Shown: piece after piece, positions 47,819 to 58,339 of the stretch | How the letters are laid out: every line of letters begins with the position of its first letter | How positions within the stretch are numbered: the stretch's first letter is position 1 | Assembly (NCBI GenBank): GCA_032158295.1 | Contig: CM063255.1 | Location: forward strand, 3,997,501 to 4,061,500 | Direction: 5' to 3' | Length of the DNA stretch: 64,000 nucleotides | From: Pycnopodia helianthoides | Taxonomy: Eukaryota; Echinodermata; Asteroidea; Forcipulatida; Asteriidae | Translations under genes and position numbers: made by a program | Notes under the pieces: generated by a model | What the model saw: the letters and a program-made list of their open reading frames with translations, nothing else | Databases searched by the model: none | What the model was told of the DNA's origin: nothing

Positions 47819-48555
47819 CTGCAACTTGCCTGCTTTCATTTCAATTCAAATCAGACGCACATTATTTAGATTCTTCTATAGGAAATAACAGGAGATGCGT
47901 GTCACAGTGGAACAAACGAAACAGCAGTCAAATAAGCAGGATACATTATATAAAGGGTGAGTTTTTTTTATTTTTATTTTTATTTTTTTTTATGAGCAGA
48001 AGCTTGTTGAAAACAGCCAAACAATCAACCCTAGCAAACAAGCACAACAACGGATGGAAAACCATGGGGTGACAACAATATCTACACCAACACGAGACAC
48101 ACAATATAAAATCAAAGATTGTAGTACATTGGATCGATACTTGAACGAAACATTGCTACAATATAAATTTTAAAAGAGCAAAACAAATGAATAAAAAATA
48201 AACACAAAATAAATGATACATCATTACAAAAAAAAACATAAAACAAATAAACAAACAAACGAACGAAAACGGTTCAGACAAAAATTGATAATCAATACAG
48301 TAGTAAAAAGGTTTATGAAGCGAATGTGAAAATAACATAAAGGAGGATTTCAGGGTATGTTCAATCGAAATAAAAAAAAATAATTATATTACAAAAATTG
48401 TAACCTGCAGTGTATTCTAATGACAAACAACAAACAAAACAATAACAAACAAAACATAATGGAATATGACCTAAATATAATTTAAAAGTCAGGCCTCAAA
48501 CTCTCATGGTAAAACAACATTCTTCACCAAAAGTTCGGACTCATCAAGCTCCGCT
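47140..48555. other. No gene recognised; poly(A) and T-rich tracts
   Basis: An uninterrupted run of about 40 A lies at about 47775-47814 and makes poly-Lys/Phe frames. A-rich AACAAACAAA tracts lie at 48220-48470. No exon was seen. Confidence 0.4.
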
Positions 48556-48559
48556 GAAA

Positions 48560-48665
48560 CTGAAGTGTTGTTGAAGTGTGGATCCGAGTTCCGGCCATGA
48601 CGCGTGACTTGTGTCCATGGGCAATGCCATGCCGTGACTATAATTGCTGATTTATCACCCAGGAG
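48560..48665 (+). mobile_element. SINE head fragment
   Basis: GTGTGGATCCGAGTTCCGGC, CATGACGCGTGACTTGTGTC and ATAATTGCTGATTTAT correspond to the box B end and early body of the tRNA-Leu SINE at 43110-43185. Confidence 0.5.
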
Positions 48666-48669
48666 TAAA

Positions 48670-49275
48670 CGCCACCTGTGCACAGATTATGTTTGTTGGT
48701 AATGATTACACCTTAAAAAACACTAGTTTTTCATATTTTAATCTAAAAGCTTACTGATTACTAAGTTTGTACTAGAACTATATTTTTGTCTGTGAAATAT
48801 TTCCCTCTGAAATGTAGTTATAGTCGCGAAAACTTTATCTGAAAACCTATTTAAAAAAAAAATAAAAAAAAAAATAAAAAATCAACAGCTGATTTCGGTT
48901 GTTACAGCCGAATGTAAGGACTATGTGTTTACAAGCTAAAAACTGTGTGTGGTTTTCCGTTATTTTTGTCTGACTCACACACCGGATTAAGCCCACATTA
49001 TCACAAGCTTCTTTTATGTATGGTTGATCACACAAAACATGAGCACTGTCTGTTACTAATTTGTCAGCTCTACCAATCCTGGACCAGCTGGAGCATGCCA
49101 CACGTCACGGACCATGCCACAAGTTAATCAACTGGTATATCCGTGATTTGGTTAGGAGGGGGCAAGACAAAAGTAGGCTAATTAGTATGCTAAATCGGTA
49201 TGTCAATTAGTGATTGTAGATTAAACCAAATTATCAAACATACTTAATTAAAAAAACAAATTAGGTTAAGTTATA
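48670..49275. other. No gene recognised
   Basis: A-rich tract at 48850-48881 and short frames only. Confidence 0.35.
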
Positions 49276-49279
49276 ATAC

Positions 49280-49598
49280 CCGGACATGTAAAAAAACACA
49301 TGGGACTTAAAGCCGTTGGTCCCGTGTGTTGTGTAATGCACGTAAAAGAACCCAGTGCACTTATCGAAAAGAGAAGGGGTTCGCCCCGGTGTTCCTGGTT
49401 TGATTGGCAGCATATTGCGCCATCGGCACCTTGTAAACCATTACATTGTGCTATGTAAGGAATAGGTCTCAAACTTCAAAAAGTAGCTCCACATATAATA
49501 TCCTTGCAGGAAAATACTGAGTGTTGAAGCGCCTTGAGCGCACTGAGTGACGGGTATGAGCGCCATATAAGAAGCCACCATTATTGTTTATTATTATC
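49280..49598 (+). mobile_element. SINE body and tail
   Basis: GGGACTTAAAGCCGTTGGTC, AAAGAACCCAGTGCACTTAT and GGTTCGCCCCGGTG form the body. AATACTGAGTGTTGAAGCGC, GGGTATGAGCGCCATATAAG and a TTATTATTATC tail close it. The tRNA-like head is missing. Confidence 0.65.
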
Positions 49599-49599
49599 A

Positions 49600-50250
49600 G
49601 ATAAAAAACAATCGTAAAAAACCTTCTCTTTTTTTACCCATAGGCCATATTAACCTATGGAAAAAGCTTGTTAGCATGTGCTAGCATTGTAAACCATACG
49701 AGGGCGTTGCAACCATACATGTCCCTCTCTGAAATTATTGTCTCTGTTGCTGTTATAGCAACCGGAATAATGTTCCTCCCTGCCTCAATTTGGTATTAAC
49801 ACTTTGAAAGGATGATAGTCAAGATGGTTGTACCATAGTTAAAATCAGTTTATTGTATGTGTATACGTAAAGGCGGCCTACGAGAGGCCACCATACCAAA
49901 TACATGAAGTCAGATCGGGATGATATCGAAAAAAATAAATAAATAAAATAAATACAAAATGAAACACATTTCAAGAAATATCATTGCATATTATGCACTT
50001 GTGTAAGATCGTTTATGTTCCTGGGGGACATCGTTAGTTCTGCGACCCAATCCAGCCGGTCTGAAGGGAAAAACCACACCGTTCGTCATCAGTGTAATAA
50101 TGTAAGGCCGATTCGCACACTCCCGTGGGGACCAGTCGTGTATGGCACGTTGCTCTCAGAAAAAGAGCCCGATAATTGAGAGTGGCTCTCTTACGAACGG
50201 TATACGTTACAAGGTTCTTCTTGTTATACGAAACAGCGATGGAAATTTCG
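49600..50250. other. No gene recognised
   Basis: A-rich AATAAATAAA near 49930-49965; no exon was found. Confidence 0.35.
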
Positions 50251-50253
50251 TCT

Positions 50254-50646
50254 TTAAAGACACTGGACACCTTCGGTAATTGTCTTCCAATTGGTGTATC
50301 TCAGCATTATGCACAAAATAACAAACCTGTGAAAATTTGAACTTAATTGGTCGTCGACGTTGCGAGATAATAATGGAAGAAAAGAAAAAAACACCCTTGT
50401 CACACGAAGTTGTGTGCTTTCAGCATGGTACAGATGCTCGATTTCGAGACCTCACGCGTGAGGTCTCGATATCAATTTAAATATTTTACTGAGAAATTAC
50501 TTCTTTCTCGAAGACTACGTTACTTCAGAGGGAGCCGTTTCCCACAATGTTTTATATTATCAACAGCTCTCCATTGCTCGTTACCAAGTAAGTTTTTATG
50601 CTAACAATTATTTTGAGTAATTGCCAATAGTGTCCAGTGCCTTTAA
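50254..50646 (+). mobile_element. Family A element (copy 5)
   Basis: TTAAAGACACTGGACACC to AGTGTCCAGTGCCTTTAA with TTAA borders. The central palindrome GAGACCTCACGCGTGAGGTC, then TC, is perfect here (about 50445-50469). Confidence 0.88.
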
Positions 50647-50649
50647 GAC

Positions 50650-51060
50650 AAAAGGTGCAGAATATGTGTATTGGGCTAGTAGGTCTGCATAGCCAGCCAT
50701 TTCTATGGATATTTTCATGGTAAATGCGCCACCAGTGTGTCCGACCTGGTTCCTCCTATCAGGTCGTTTGAGCATGAAACCAGGTTTTCTGCTTGTTCTC
50801 ACCCATACACTCCAGCTTTGCTGAGATGTAGGACGAGGAGCCATTCCAACAGCTTCATTCCACATGTCCTGCATCTCTTTGGAACTCCATGCCTATAGTG
50901 CATGTTTCCCTCCATCCCACAATCTAGACTGTTGTATAAGAGATATCAATTCCTACGTTCAGCTTCCCTGAGTTTATTTTCATCTTAAATGTTTTCGTCC
51001 TGTAGCCCCTTACCAAGAGTGGCTTTTAGCCTTGTTTGGGGTTGAGTTTGTATAACAAAA
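50650..51060 (+). mobile_element. Possible retroelement 3' region (family J, copy 2)
   Basis: CTTAAATGTTTTCGTCCTGTAG, then CCCCTTACCAAGAGTGGC, matches 2757-2815. The sequence before it has an 88-codon minus-strand frame (50608-50874) with no recognised domain that overlaps the end of the A copy. The extent of the element is uncertain. Confidence 0.35.
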
Positions 51061-51061
51061 G

Positions 51062-52365
51062 TTAGCCTCAGAAAGGCTGCTGCATTTCTGAAGGATGCAC
51101 TCTTCCCATATTCTTGTGCAATTCTCTGTTCCTTGGGTCTATCTTTAAAGCAGCTCTTACCGGATAAAACTTAGTGGCTTGTGTGACCCATAACTATTCA
51201 CACAGGATGTCTCCTGCTAAATGTTGGCTCTTTGTTGAAACTATTCAATTAGTGTTTTTTTCTCATTTTGTATTTTGTATTTTATTTATTTATTTTGTTA
51301 TGGCAGCATTCGAGGGTAAATACCTTCCTGAAGATGGACCTTTTTCATAAATCTCAGAAGAATGTCAAACTGGTATGACTCATGAGAACCCCAGAGCGCT
51401 GTAGCCATGGGCGTATATTCGTCACTGCGTAACAATTACGTACTCGATATTACTTACTGTAAGTTATACAAAAAAAAACAATAATAATAATAACACAAGC
51501 TTCCTGAATCACAAGCTTGTGTATAGAGGTGTCGGTGGGTAGGAGGTTGTGGAGGTGTTCGAGAGACATCACTATACGGGCAGTGGGAGGGAAGAGTTGT
51601 AAACAATTAAACACTTATAGAAATGATTTCTTGAGGCGACGCCCACCAGTCAGGTCCAAAGTGATGACTTCATCTTACCCCCCCCCCCCCCAAAAAAAAA
51701 AAAAAAAAAATGCTCAGTCGTTACCTGAAACTGTTACTTCAACATTCTCCAACCACAAACAGTTTGGATTGCAGCTGTGGTATAACCCTTTTTCGGAGAT
51801 TTGCTTCTTTTAAAAAAGTATACAATCAAAAGTGTAGTATAGCTCTCGTGCTTAACAAAAAGACAAAACAAATACAAATTCTATAACTACGAAAGAAAGG
51901 AGGAGGGTCTTTTTTTTAATGGCCGCCTGACATATTTTTGTTCGATGTGCTAAAGTCTAAAAATGTGATCTTATTTATAAAAAAAAATGTATATAATAAT
52001 TCGTCAGAGATCGTTAACATTCTAAAAAAAAATGTATTTAAAAAAAGGGAGGCGGCCTCTAATAACGAAGCGGGCAGGGACGCTAAATATATATATATTT
52101 TTATATATTGTTTATATTTGGCCTTATAGACACCAAACATAACTCACAACATGCAAAAACCATCACCATATTCATCTCAAAGCGAGAGTGATTGCATGCT
52201 GAGGAATGGCCTAATATTGGTACGTATTTTACACTGTCGAATTCTTTTATCCAATGTCATATTAAAATATAAGTAAAAAAGCATTTTATAATACGCCATC
52301 AACTCTAATATAGGTCGCTACTCTGAGAAGCAGTAAATTTGAGCCGGGGTAGACTCAGATCTTTG
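51062..52365. other. No gene recognised
   Basis: A C-run then A-run lies at 51679-51710. TA-rich tracts near 52086-52115 create short frames. GGCCGCC, then AAAGTCTAAAAATGTGATCTTATTTAT, near 51920-51980 is similar to 16655-16685, so a diffuse repeat may be shared. Confidence 0.4.
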
Positions 52366-52373
52366 AATTATGC

Positions 52374-52525
52374 ATGAGACCCGATTATGCAATATGTAAT
52401 GGTTTACAAGGTGATGCGTCAAAATCTGCTGCCGAGCTTATGGAACCTGCCAATGGTACCCTTGGTGGGCACCTGGGTTCTTGTGTTTCCTACTACGAAC
52501 GGAATTTGATCGACCCTGGGGGTAT
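52374..52525 (-). mobile_element. SINE body fragment, reverse
   Basis: In reverse it reads GAACCCAGGTGCCCACC and, further on, CACCTTGTAAACCATTACAT, following 49355-49460. Diverged. Confidence 0.4.
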
Positions 52526-52639
52526 AGGGTGGTGGTGGTGGTGGTGGTGCTCGGGGAACTATTATAGGACCTCAGAATTCCCCCTGACAAGGCCCGCAAG
52601 AATCTCCCCTAACATTCAGATGTCTATCGTGACTGGTCA

Positions 52640-52865
52640 CTATCGTGTCTATGTCATCTCGTCTGCATCAGGGTACCGTCTCGTACTCAAACGGTGCTAC
52701 CACTCTACGACGGAGAACACCGTGAGAACCTTGAACACAGGTTGCAAATACGGCCAGAGATCATTCGCATACACAACGTTCCCGAACTCTGGAACCTGCT
52801 TCCAACAAACGCACTAGATCTGCTTAGGATGGGACTTTAAAACATTTCTCCTGTCAAAAAACAAA
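52640..52865 (+). pseudogene. C-terminal tail of a LINE reverse transcriptase, decayed
   Basis: YGQRSFAYTTF followed after a frame change by VPELWNLLPTNALDLLRM is the Arg-Ser-Phe ... Leu-Trp-Asn-x-Leu-Pro signature found near the end of many CR1/L2-like proteins. Upstream a TGG repeat (52530-52549) breaks any frame. Confidence 0.5.
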
Positions 52866-52893
52866 AACAAAACAACAATGACAAACCAAACAA

Positions 52894-53022
52894 TTACCCT
52901 AACCCTACCCTAACCCCAGCCCTAACCCTAGCGCTAACCCTAACCCTAGCCCTATATAGGACTCTTTCTCTGTGCTGTACAATACGAAAGTGAAAGGCCA
53001 CCTAACCCTAACCTTAACCCTA
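52894..53022 (-). repeat. Interstitial telomere-like CCCTAA repeats
   Basis: Two short clusters of CCCTAA, CCCTAG and CCTTAA units (52894-52957 and 53001-53022) are separated by unrelated sequence. The units are degenerate, as expected of an internal rather than terminal site. Confidence 0.8.
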
Positions 53023-53024
53023 TC

Positions 53025-53615
53025 TGAAACTTTTTCATGCGTTGCTTCTTAATCATTTATTCATGTTCTGAAGTAAAGTTCCATGCCTATACAGCGCATT
53101 ATGGTCTTGCCATTGAACGGAATTTGCTTTACAAAAAAAGAAAAACAAAACTATTTAGTATTACTATTTCTAAAATAATCGCTAAATCTTTCAAAACTTC
53201 TTACAGTACCGACCAGATATAGAATGAATGTTTTCCGTCTCTATAGTCGGATAAACGGATCGAAGTTTGATTGATTAGAGCGTGAAGCATATCCGCGTGT
53301 ATAACATTCGGGAGCCCTTCGAGCATGGCCGGGGTCGATCCAAAACGACATCACGGTCGATTCTTCAGGACATATTTTTTCAAATGATGTCAATTAACTG
53401 TCAAGATTATTGAGCGAAAGGATTCGTCATCTCTTTCTCCTGACAATACAAAAATAAAAAAGCATCCGGGGGGGGGGGGGAGTTTTTGCGGTTGAATGAT
53501 TGCTTCCCTTTTCAGGCTTAAAAGCTGTTAGAGACCGATGTCAACAAGTGCGTCCCAGTTCCTCTTCTTGCAGTCTTATAATACCTGTATTGTGATGCAA
53601 TTATTGCCGTAGTTA
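53025..53615. other. No gene recognised
   Basis: A G13 run near 53468 and short frames only. Confidence 0.35.
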
Positions 53616-53639
53616 TGAGGCCTGCAATTAATAATAACA

Positions 53640-53700
53640 GTCTTTCTTTTAGCCTTCGAGAAAGGCTCTGCTATGGGTTCGAAACGTCTGGCCACTAACT
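53640..53700 (+). mobile_element. Element end with GAAACGTC hammerhead-like core
   Basis: CCTTCGAGAAAGGCTCTGCT then ATGGGTTCGAAACGTCTGGC has the same order as the F core: a GAGA/GAAGA-like box, a short stem-loop, then GAAACGTC. It suggests the end of a Penelope-like or related retroelement. Confidence 0.4.
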
Positions 53701-53777
53701 AGTTTTTTTTATTTATTTATACCATAATTGTCAATTGGGTTGGAAAGCAGTTTGTCTATTTTCTCATTACTGCTAAT

Positions 53778-53947
53778 AATGATAAGACTATATTCAGGCG
53801 TATCACAATACATACAGAGGTGTACAACAATTAGAGTTAGAAAAAAGTATATATATATATACATATATACATATATACTTTTTTCTAACTCTAATTGTTG
53901 TACACCTCTGTATGTATTGTGATACGCCTGAATATAGTCTTATCATT
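53778..53947. repeat. Perfect 77-bp inverted repeat around a TA-rich loop
   Basis: The left arm from AATGATAAGACTATATTCAG and the right arm to CTGAATATAGTCTTATCATT match without a mismatch as far as I can check, with ATATATACATATATAC between. The perfect match implies a recent origin. Confidence 0.9.
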
Positions 53948-54061
53948 TTATGTAATATAAATACAATTACTGGTAATAACCTGTTCTTTCAATGATTGAT
54001 TTGTTTTCCATTCTTAAGTTGTTTTAAAAATCATATTTTCCCCACTGGCTAACTGTTACCG

Positions 54062-54513
54062 TTCTTTTTCTCGACAAGTTTTTTGGAGATCGACCTGTTC
54101 TTTTCCTAATAACCCCTTCTCTCCACAGACTTGTCGTTCTATAATTACCTCCCTTTCACATTGTTGTATATACTTTGGTCCTGTTCCCTATTGTTAGTTG
54201 CATCATACCCGATGCCTCGTGCCCCTTAATCTTGTCCTTTCATGTCTCCCGCTTGGTCCAGTAATCCTCCCTTTCACTGACCATCCTTTTGCCCCACCAC
54301 ATAACTCTGATTGGTTCTTGACCGCCCCATTGTTTGTAAACTAATAACTTTGATTGGCTATAATTTTCCCTCCTTTTTCTGGATACCATCCCATTGTTCT
54401 TTGCCTCTCTTTTTTGCTATAAATGGATACGTTTTTCGTTTGTGCTTGTTTTTGCCTCTGACGAAGGTCCGGTTTGGATCGAAAGCTAAGGCCATCTACC
54501 CTACAAATTTTAT

Positions 54514-54544
<31 letters not shown>

Positions 54545-54545
54545 T
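54062..54545 (+). mobile_element. Putative retroelement 3' region ending in hammerhead-like motif
   Basis: It starts with CTCGACAAGTTTTTTGGAGA (a related start lies at 58034), continues C/T-rich, and ends with CTGACGAAGGTCCGGTTTGG and ATCGAAAGCTAAGGC, then a TA repeat (54510-54546). Known Penelope-like elements carry hammerhead motifs near their ends; assignment here is inference. Confidence 0.4.
54454..54492 (+). ncRNA. Hammerhead ribozyme-like motif
   Basis: Flanking GCCT (54454) can pair with AGGC (54489-54492). CTGACGA at 54458-54464 is the CUGANGA box, GGTCC / GGATC gives a 5-bp stem II with one wobble, and GAAA at 54481-54484 is the second box. One unpaired A separates the first box from stem II and no stem III is visible, so activity is doubtful. 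Confidence 0.3.
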
Positions 54546-54549
54546 ACAG

Positions 54550-55100
54550 CAAAACATGCAAAATTACGATGGAAGTAATGATACAAATATTACAGGAAAA
54601 AGTACAGGGCAAAGACAATACTTACTAAAAAGGGACCAACAAAACAATATTAATAAATATAGATAAACAACATTTAAAATGCAAATACAAATAAATAAAT
54701 ACATTTAAAAAAGGCAGACAAAAAGCAAAAAGGAAAACACAATAAACAAACATCTGACAGACAACCAAGGGACAACAGACGACACAAAAGATCGGCTTCC
54801 AATTCTAACTATGCAACAATGATAACATCCCTGTTGACCCATTTCACGACGCATGGCGCACTTAGCACGCCGTTTCGGTCCGCCATTATTAGAGTTCGCA
54901 AACAACCTCGTTCCCAGGTGTGATCGATTTCACCGCGTTACTTTCCCCATCATGCTTTGAGAGGTATCGAAGACTGATGCGCGGGCGGAAAGGAAATTGA
55001 CTCCGCAAAATCGTGGACATGGTAGACGCGCACTGTGCAGAGTTGCGTTCCGCAACATGCAAGGGGGCGGTAATCCACAGGGATGAGACGAGCCCTAAGG
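54550..55100. other. No gene recognised
   Basis: A-rich sequence (54640-54740), then GC-richer sequence with overlapping frames on both strands that I cannot assign. Confidence 0.35.
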
Positions 55101-55104
55101 ATCT

Positions 55105-55304
55105 ATTGCACAACGCGCAGTGGACTTGCACGCGCGTCTCCACGCACGTCTCCTGTCCGCCATTTTTGGTGTCAAAACGTGCATACAAGGATGGTACACA
55201 CGCGCACTGGTGCGTAAACACGTGTACTATCCCTTTGTGCACGTTTTGACATCCAAAATGGCGGACAGGAGACGCGCGTGTATGCGCGCTGCGCGTTGTG
55301 CAAT
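55105..55304. mobile_element. GC-rich fold-back element, 200 bp
   Basis: ATTGCACAACGCGCAG at the left and CTGCGCGTTGTGCAAT at the right are inverted. Inner arms GTCTCCTGTCCGCCATTTTT / AAAATGGCGGACAGGAGAC and TCAAAACGTGCA / TGCACGTTTTGA continue the hairpin. It is CpG-rich. The long frames here on both strands are palindrome artefacts. Confidence 0.8.
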
Positions 55305-55337
55305 GGTCTCTATAGATAGGTTGCAGTATGACGTAAA

Positions 55338-55523
55338 TCGGCCATCTTTACGGGCAGTTTAGAACAAACAGTCGTGCGTTTCGTGTGAGAACGGCGTGCA
55401 ACACGAGCGCATTTCAAGAAACTCATTGCAGGATTGGTCAGTGAACAACGCGGATGCGTTAATAAGTTGAGCGTTTGACGCACCTGCAAGCCAAACTGCA
55501 ATTTGCCCGTAAAGATGGCGTCT
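55338..55523. mobile_element. Second fold-back, GCCATCTTTACGGGCA arms
   Basis: GGCCATCTTTACGGGCAGTT near 55338 is mirrored by TGCCCGTAAAGATGGC near 55503. It lies about 30 bp after the previous fold-back, so they may belong to one composite. Confidence 0.6.
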
Positions 55524-55529
55524 ACTGGG

Positions 55530-56370
55530 AACTATTTATAGGACACTTCCTATGTGTAGCACACTGTATTATAATACAAAGGGGAATGCCTTCAGGACTA
55601 GGATGAGACGTGCTGCAATGAACACACAGAATATTTATAGGCCTAATTTAATATTTGTTCATTTATGCAGACAACGTAACGTTCCCTCTCTCTTGTTCAC
55701 CATACGATTGTGTACTTCTTGGTAACTTAATAAGTTTTGTAAATATGATTTATGCAACGCTTTGCCATGAATTATAATCAGCGGATATAGTGTGTCTCTT
55801 TTTCACATAAATATATTATACGTAGGCTTAATACAATTTATTAATAAAAATAGTATTTATTGCAATAAAAGTAATATATTATTATAAAAGTGGTCATTTG
55901 TATAATGATAGTGGTCACAAGTGAGCATACGATGAGTTACAAAAAGGAAATTTAAACACACAAATGAGGAAAGAAATTCTAACGAAAGAACAATTTCTAA
56001 CAATTCAACTGAGGTTTTTTTCATCACATCCGTGCGAGGAAAAAGGACTTTAAACGGAATTCGAGAGTGAGGTCCAGTCTAACATGGATCTTCTTTTCTT
56101 TCACAAACACGATTTGTTTTCATCTCCAAGACCCCACCCTGGAGAATCGCCCTATTCATCATGACCTATTCATAGTGAATATCACATTTGAATCAATTTT
56201 ACCTTATGGTGCACAGGCGGCAGATACAAACTGCAGACGAATTTCAAGATAAATTAGCGCACAGATGGTAAGTCATTAGTTTTCGATTGAATGCATTGCT
56301 TTCATCTATATGAATAATTTATTCAACAGATAATCTCACTTATTTTTTTTAGAAATCCGCGAGCAGCTTC

Positions 56371-56402
<32 letters not shown>

Positions 56403-56515
56403 GTTTTGTTATATATATTTTTTTCGTTTCATGCACAAGTTGACCTTTATCACTGGTTTTGCCTGATATTGTTTTGGGTTGGGTTTTTTCCGTGCCCAAA
56501 ATACCTATTGACGTG
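55530..56515. other. No gene recognised; poly(T) tract
   Basis: A run of about 29 T lies at 56370-56398. AT-rich; no exon was seen. Confidence 0.4.
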
Positions 56516-56521
56516 TTACCT

Positions 56522-56862
56522 TATAGACCATGTTACATTTGTTTACAGAGTGGTGACCTCGTACATTATAAGGCATTTCCTGGCGGTCAATATGCTACAC
56601 AGGCTTAATGGGAAAATTTATATTTTGTGTCATAATTTTCACATAAATTCAAGACTTACAAAAGCAACAGCTGTACAGCTTTTGAGATGTCCCCCCTTTT
56701 TCTTAATATCAAAAGTTGAGGAAAATCAGACAGTGCGATCTCCATAAAACATAACATTTGTTGTATTCTTCCATTGAGCTGTGTACAAATGTGCCCGCCG
56801 GAAGTCCAGGCTATGTGGCTCTTTTGTAAACATGTGATGTCACAGGTCACATCGTCTGTAAG
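56522..56862 (+). mobile_element. Family E element (copy 3)
   Basis: TTATAGACCATGTTACATTT to GTCACAGGTCACATCGTCTG. It is closely similar to copy 1, including AATCAGACAGTGCGATCTCC. Confidence 0.8.
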
Positions 56863-56933
56863 CTAAATTATATGGTTTTCCCTCCCAGAATGGTGGTTAA
56901 AACTCCCTAATGATTCTGTTTTCTGTGTGTAAC

Positions 56934-57922
56934 TTAAAGGGGCACACCGGTTTAATGTTTGACTAATCAAGTTATGTGGAATCACAGAAAACAGTTTTTA
57001 GATAGTTGGAAAACAAATCATCAAAATATCACTTACTTAACGAAATTTGTGAAAAAAAAGTAAACGCGGTTAAAGGTCAGCGTATTCGCTTTTCCAGCCG
57101 TTGCAACTGTCAAGTTTACGTGACATTGTTGTAAGTAGACTGGTGCTCTGTTTATGTATTGATATAACAATGGCGAGGCATGAGGAGCCAGTCTCCATAT
57201 CCATCAAGCACAAATTCACATGTAATTTAAAAAAAACGACATAAACACGCGTCAGTCTAGTCCGATCCACACCAACTTGTATTCTGTTGACATCGAGCAG
57301 CTATTCACCGTCGTCCCGCCGCGTGTGTAGCGCAGGCAACACGTAACGTGACAATAGTTAGGGGATAATAGCTTTAGGGGTACAGACTAAAACCCTCGTA
57401 AAACAAAACGTAATTAATGGTCTGGCTCCCTACCCCTCCCACATGCTCCGACTTCTTGCCCCCGTGGTTTGTCTCTCTGGCCCCACGAGACACGACACCG
57501 GCTGTAATGCCATGCCTAAGGTTTACGTTCCGCTATCTTCCCTCGCTGATGCGCCGTAAAACATGCTTCGGTTGCACGGACTCTCTGAAAGCGAATCTTA
57601 CATTATTTACAAATTGTATCCATAATCTGAATACACAGTCTTTTTTGTCAAATACTCGTGAATAATTGTTTAAAAAACACCTTAAATTTTGTTCAGTATT
57701 TTACTTTCATACGGCTGGAAGTAAAACTAACTCTGAATATTACGTGCCTTAGTCAAATAAGTCACGTGAACTTGCTTTTTTTTTGAAAAATGCTCGAAAA
57801 CTGCAAAATTTGATGGTTTCTTTCATGAACCATTCTTCTCCATTCCAGGAAGACCTTTGGAATCATGTTCTAGTCTATTTTGTAGCCCAACGAAGCCCAA
57901 CGAAGCCGGTGTGTCCCTTTAA
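56934..57922. mobile_element. 989-bp element with TTAAAGGGGCACACCGG ends
   Basis: TTAAAGGGGCACACCGG at the left is inverted as CCGGTGTGTCCCTTTAA at the right, bounded by TTAA. It is longer than the A-D elements. Its interior includes a plus-strand stretch (57415-57665) that may be foreign. Confidence 0.65.
57415..57700 (+). pseudogene. Possible LINE-like coding fragment inside the TTAA element
   Basis: In one frame it begins NGLAPYPSHMLRLLAPV, which recalls the Asn-Gly-x-Ala-Pro-x-Tyr region near the C-terminus of LINE reverse transcriptases. The usual Arg-x-Phe and Leu-Trp-Asn blocks are not found after it, so the call is tentative. Confidence 0.2.
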
Positions 57923-58029
57923 CTAAAATAAACTTTTTTCAAATGTGAAATACAGTAAACTTGCAAATTTGTATTTGACCTAATTTGTATAAATATTTGT
58001 ATTTGCTACATATACTTCATTTTGGTCTT

Positions 58030-58330
58030 TACTCGACAAGTTTTCTTTTTTTTGGAGATCCCCACAACTTTGCTGTCTTCGTCTCGTCTTATTTGTTTTT
58101 CTTTTTTATTTTCTTTGTCTATTCGTGTCCTACGTCTGTTTTTCCCCATGTTTTTAAACTAATTCTTCTTCCTCTTCGGGTACCGTGTCTCTTCAGGACG
58201 TCGGTGATCACAACTCTCCGACCGCTATCTGTCTCTTCAGAGACTCTTGCTCTTTATCATGTAATCGATCACCCTCTGATACCATGATGTCCGCCATCCA
58301 GTAACTTAATCTTGTCAAGTATGACAGCCG
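58030..58330 (+). mobile_element. Relative of the element at 54062
   Basis: CTCGACAAGTTTTCTTTTTT, then TTTGGAGATC, and near the end ACTTAATCTTGTC correspond to phrases in 54062-54230. Very pyrimidine-rich; the end motif is absent. Confidence 0.3.
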
Positions 58331-58339
58331 TCGTATCCC

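Noticed and set aside
47642..48072. Lysine- or phenylalanine-rich frames
   Set aside because: Produced by a 40-base homopolymer of A.
55013..55362. Overlapping frames on both strands near 55 kb
   Set aside because: They arise from the arms of a GC-rich palindrome.
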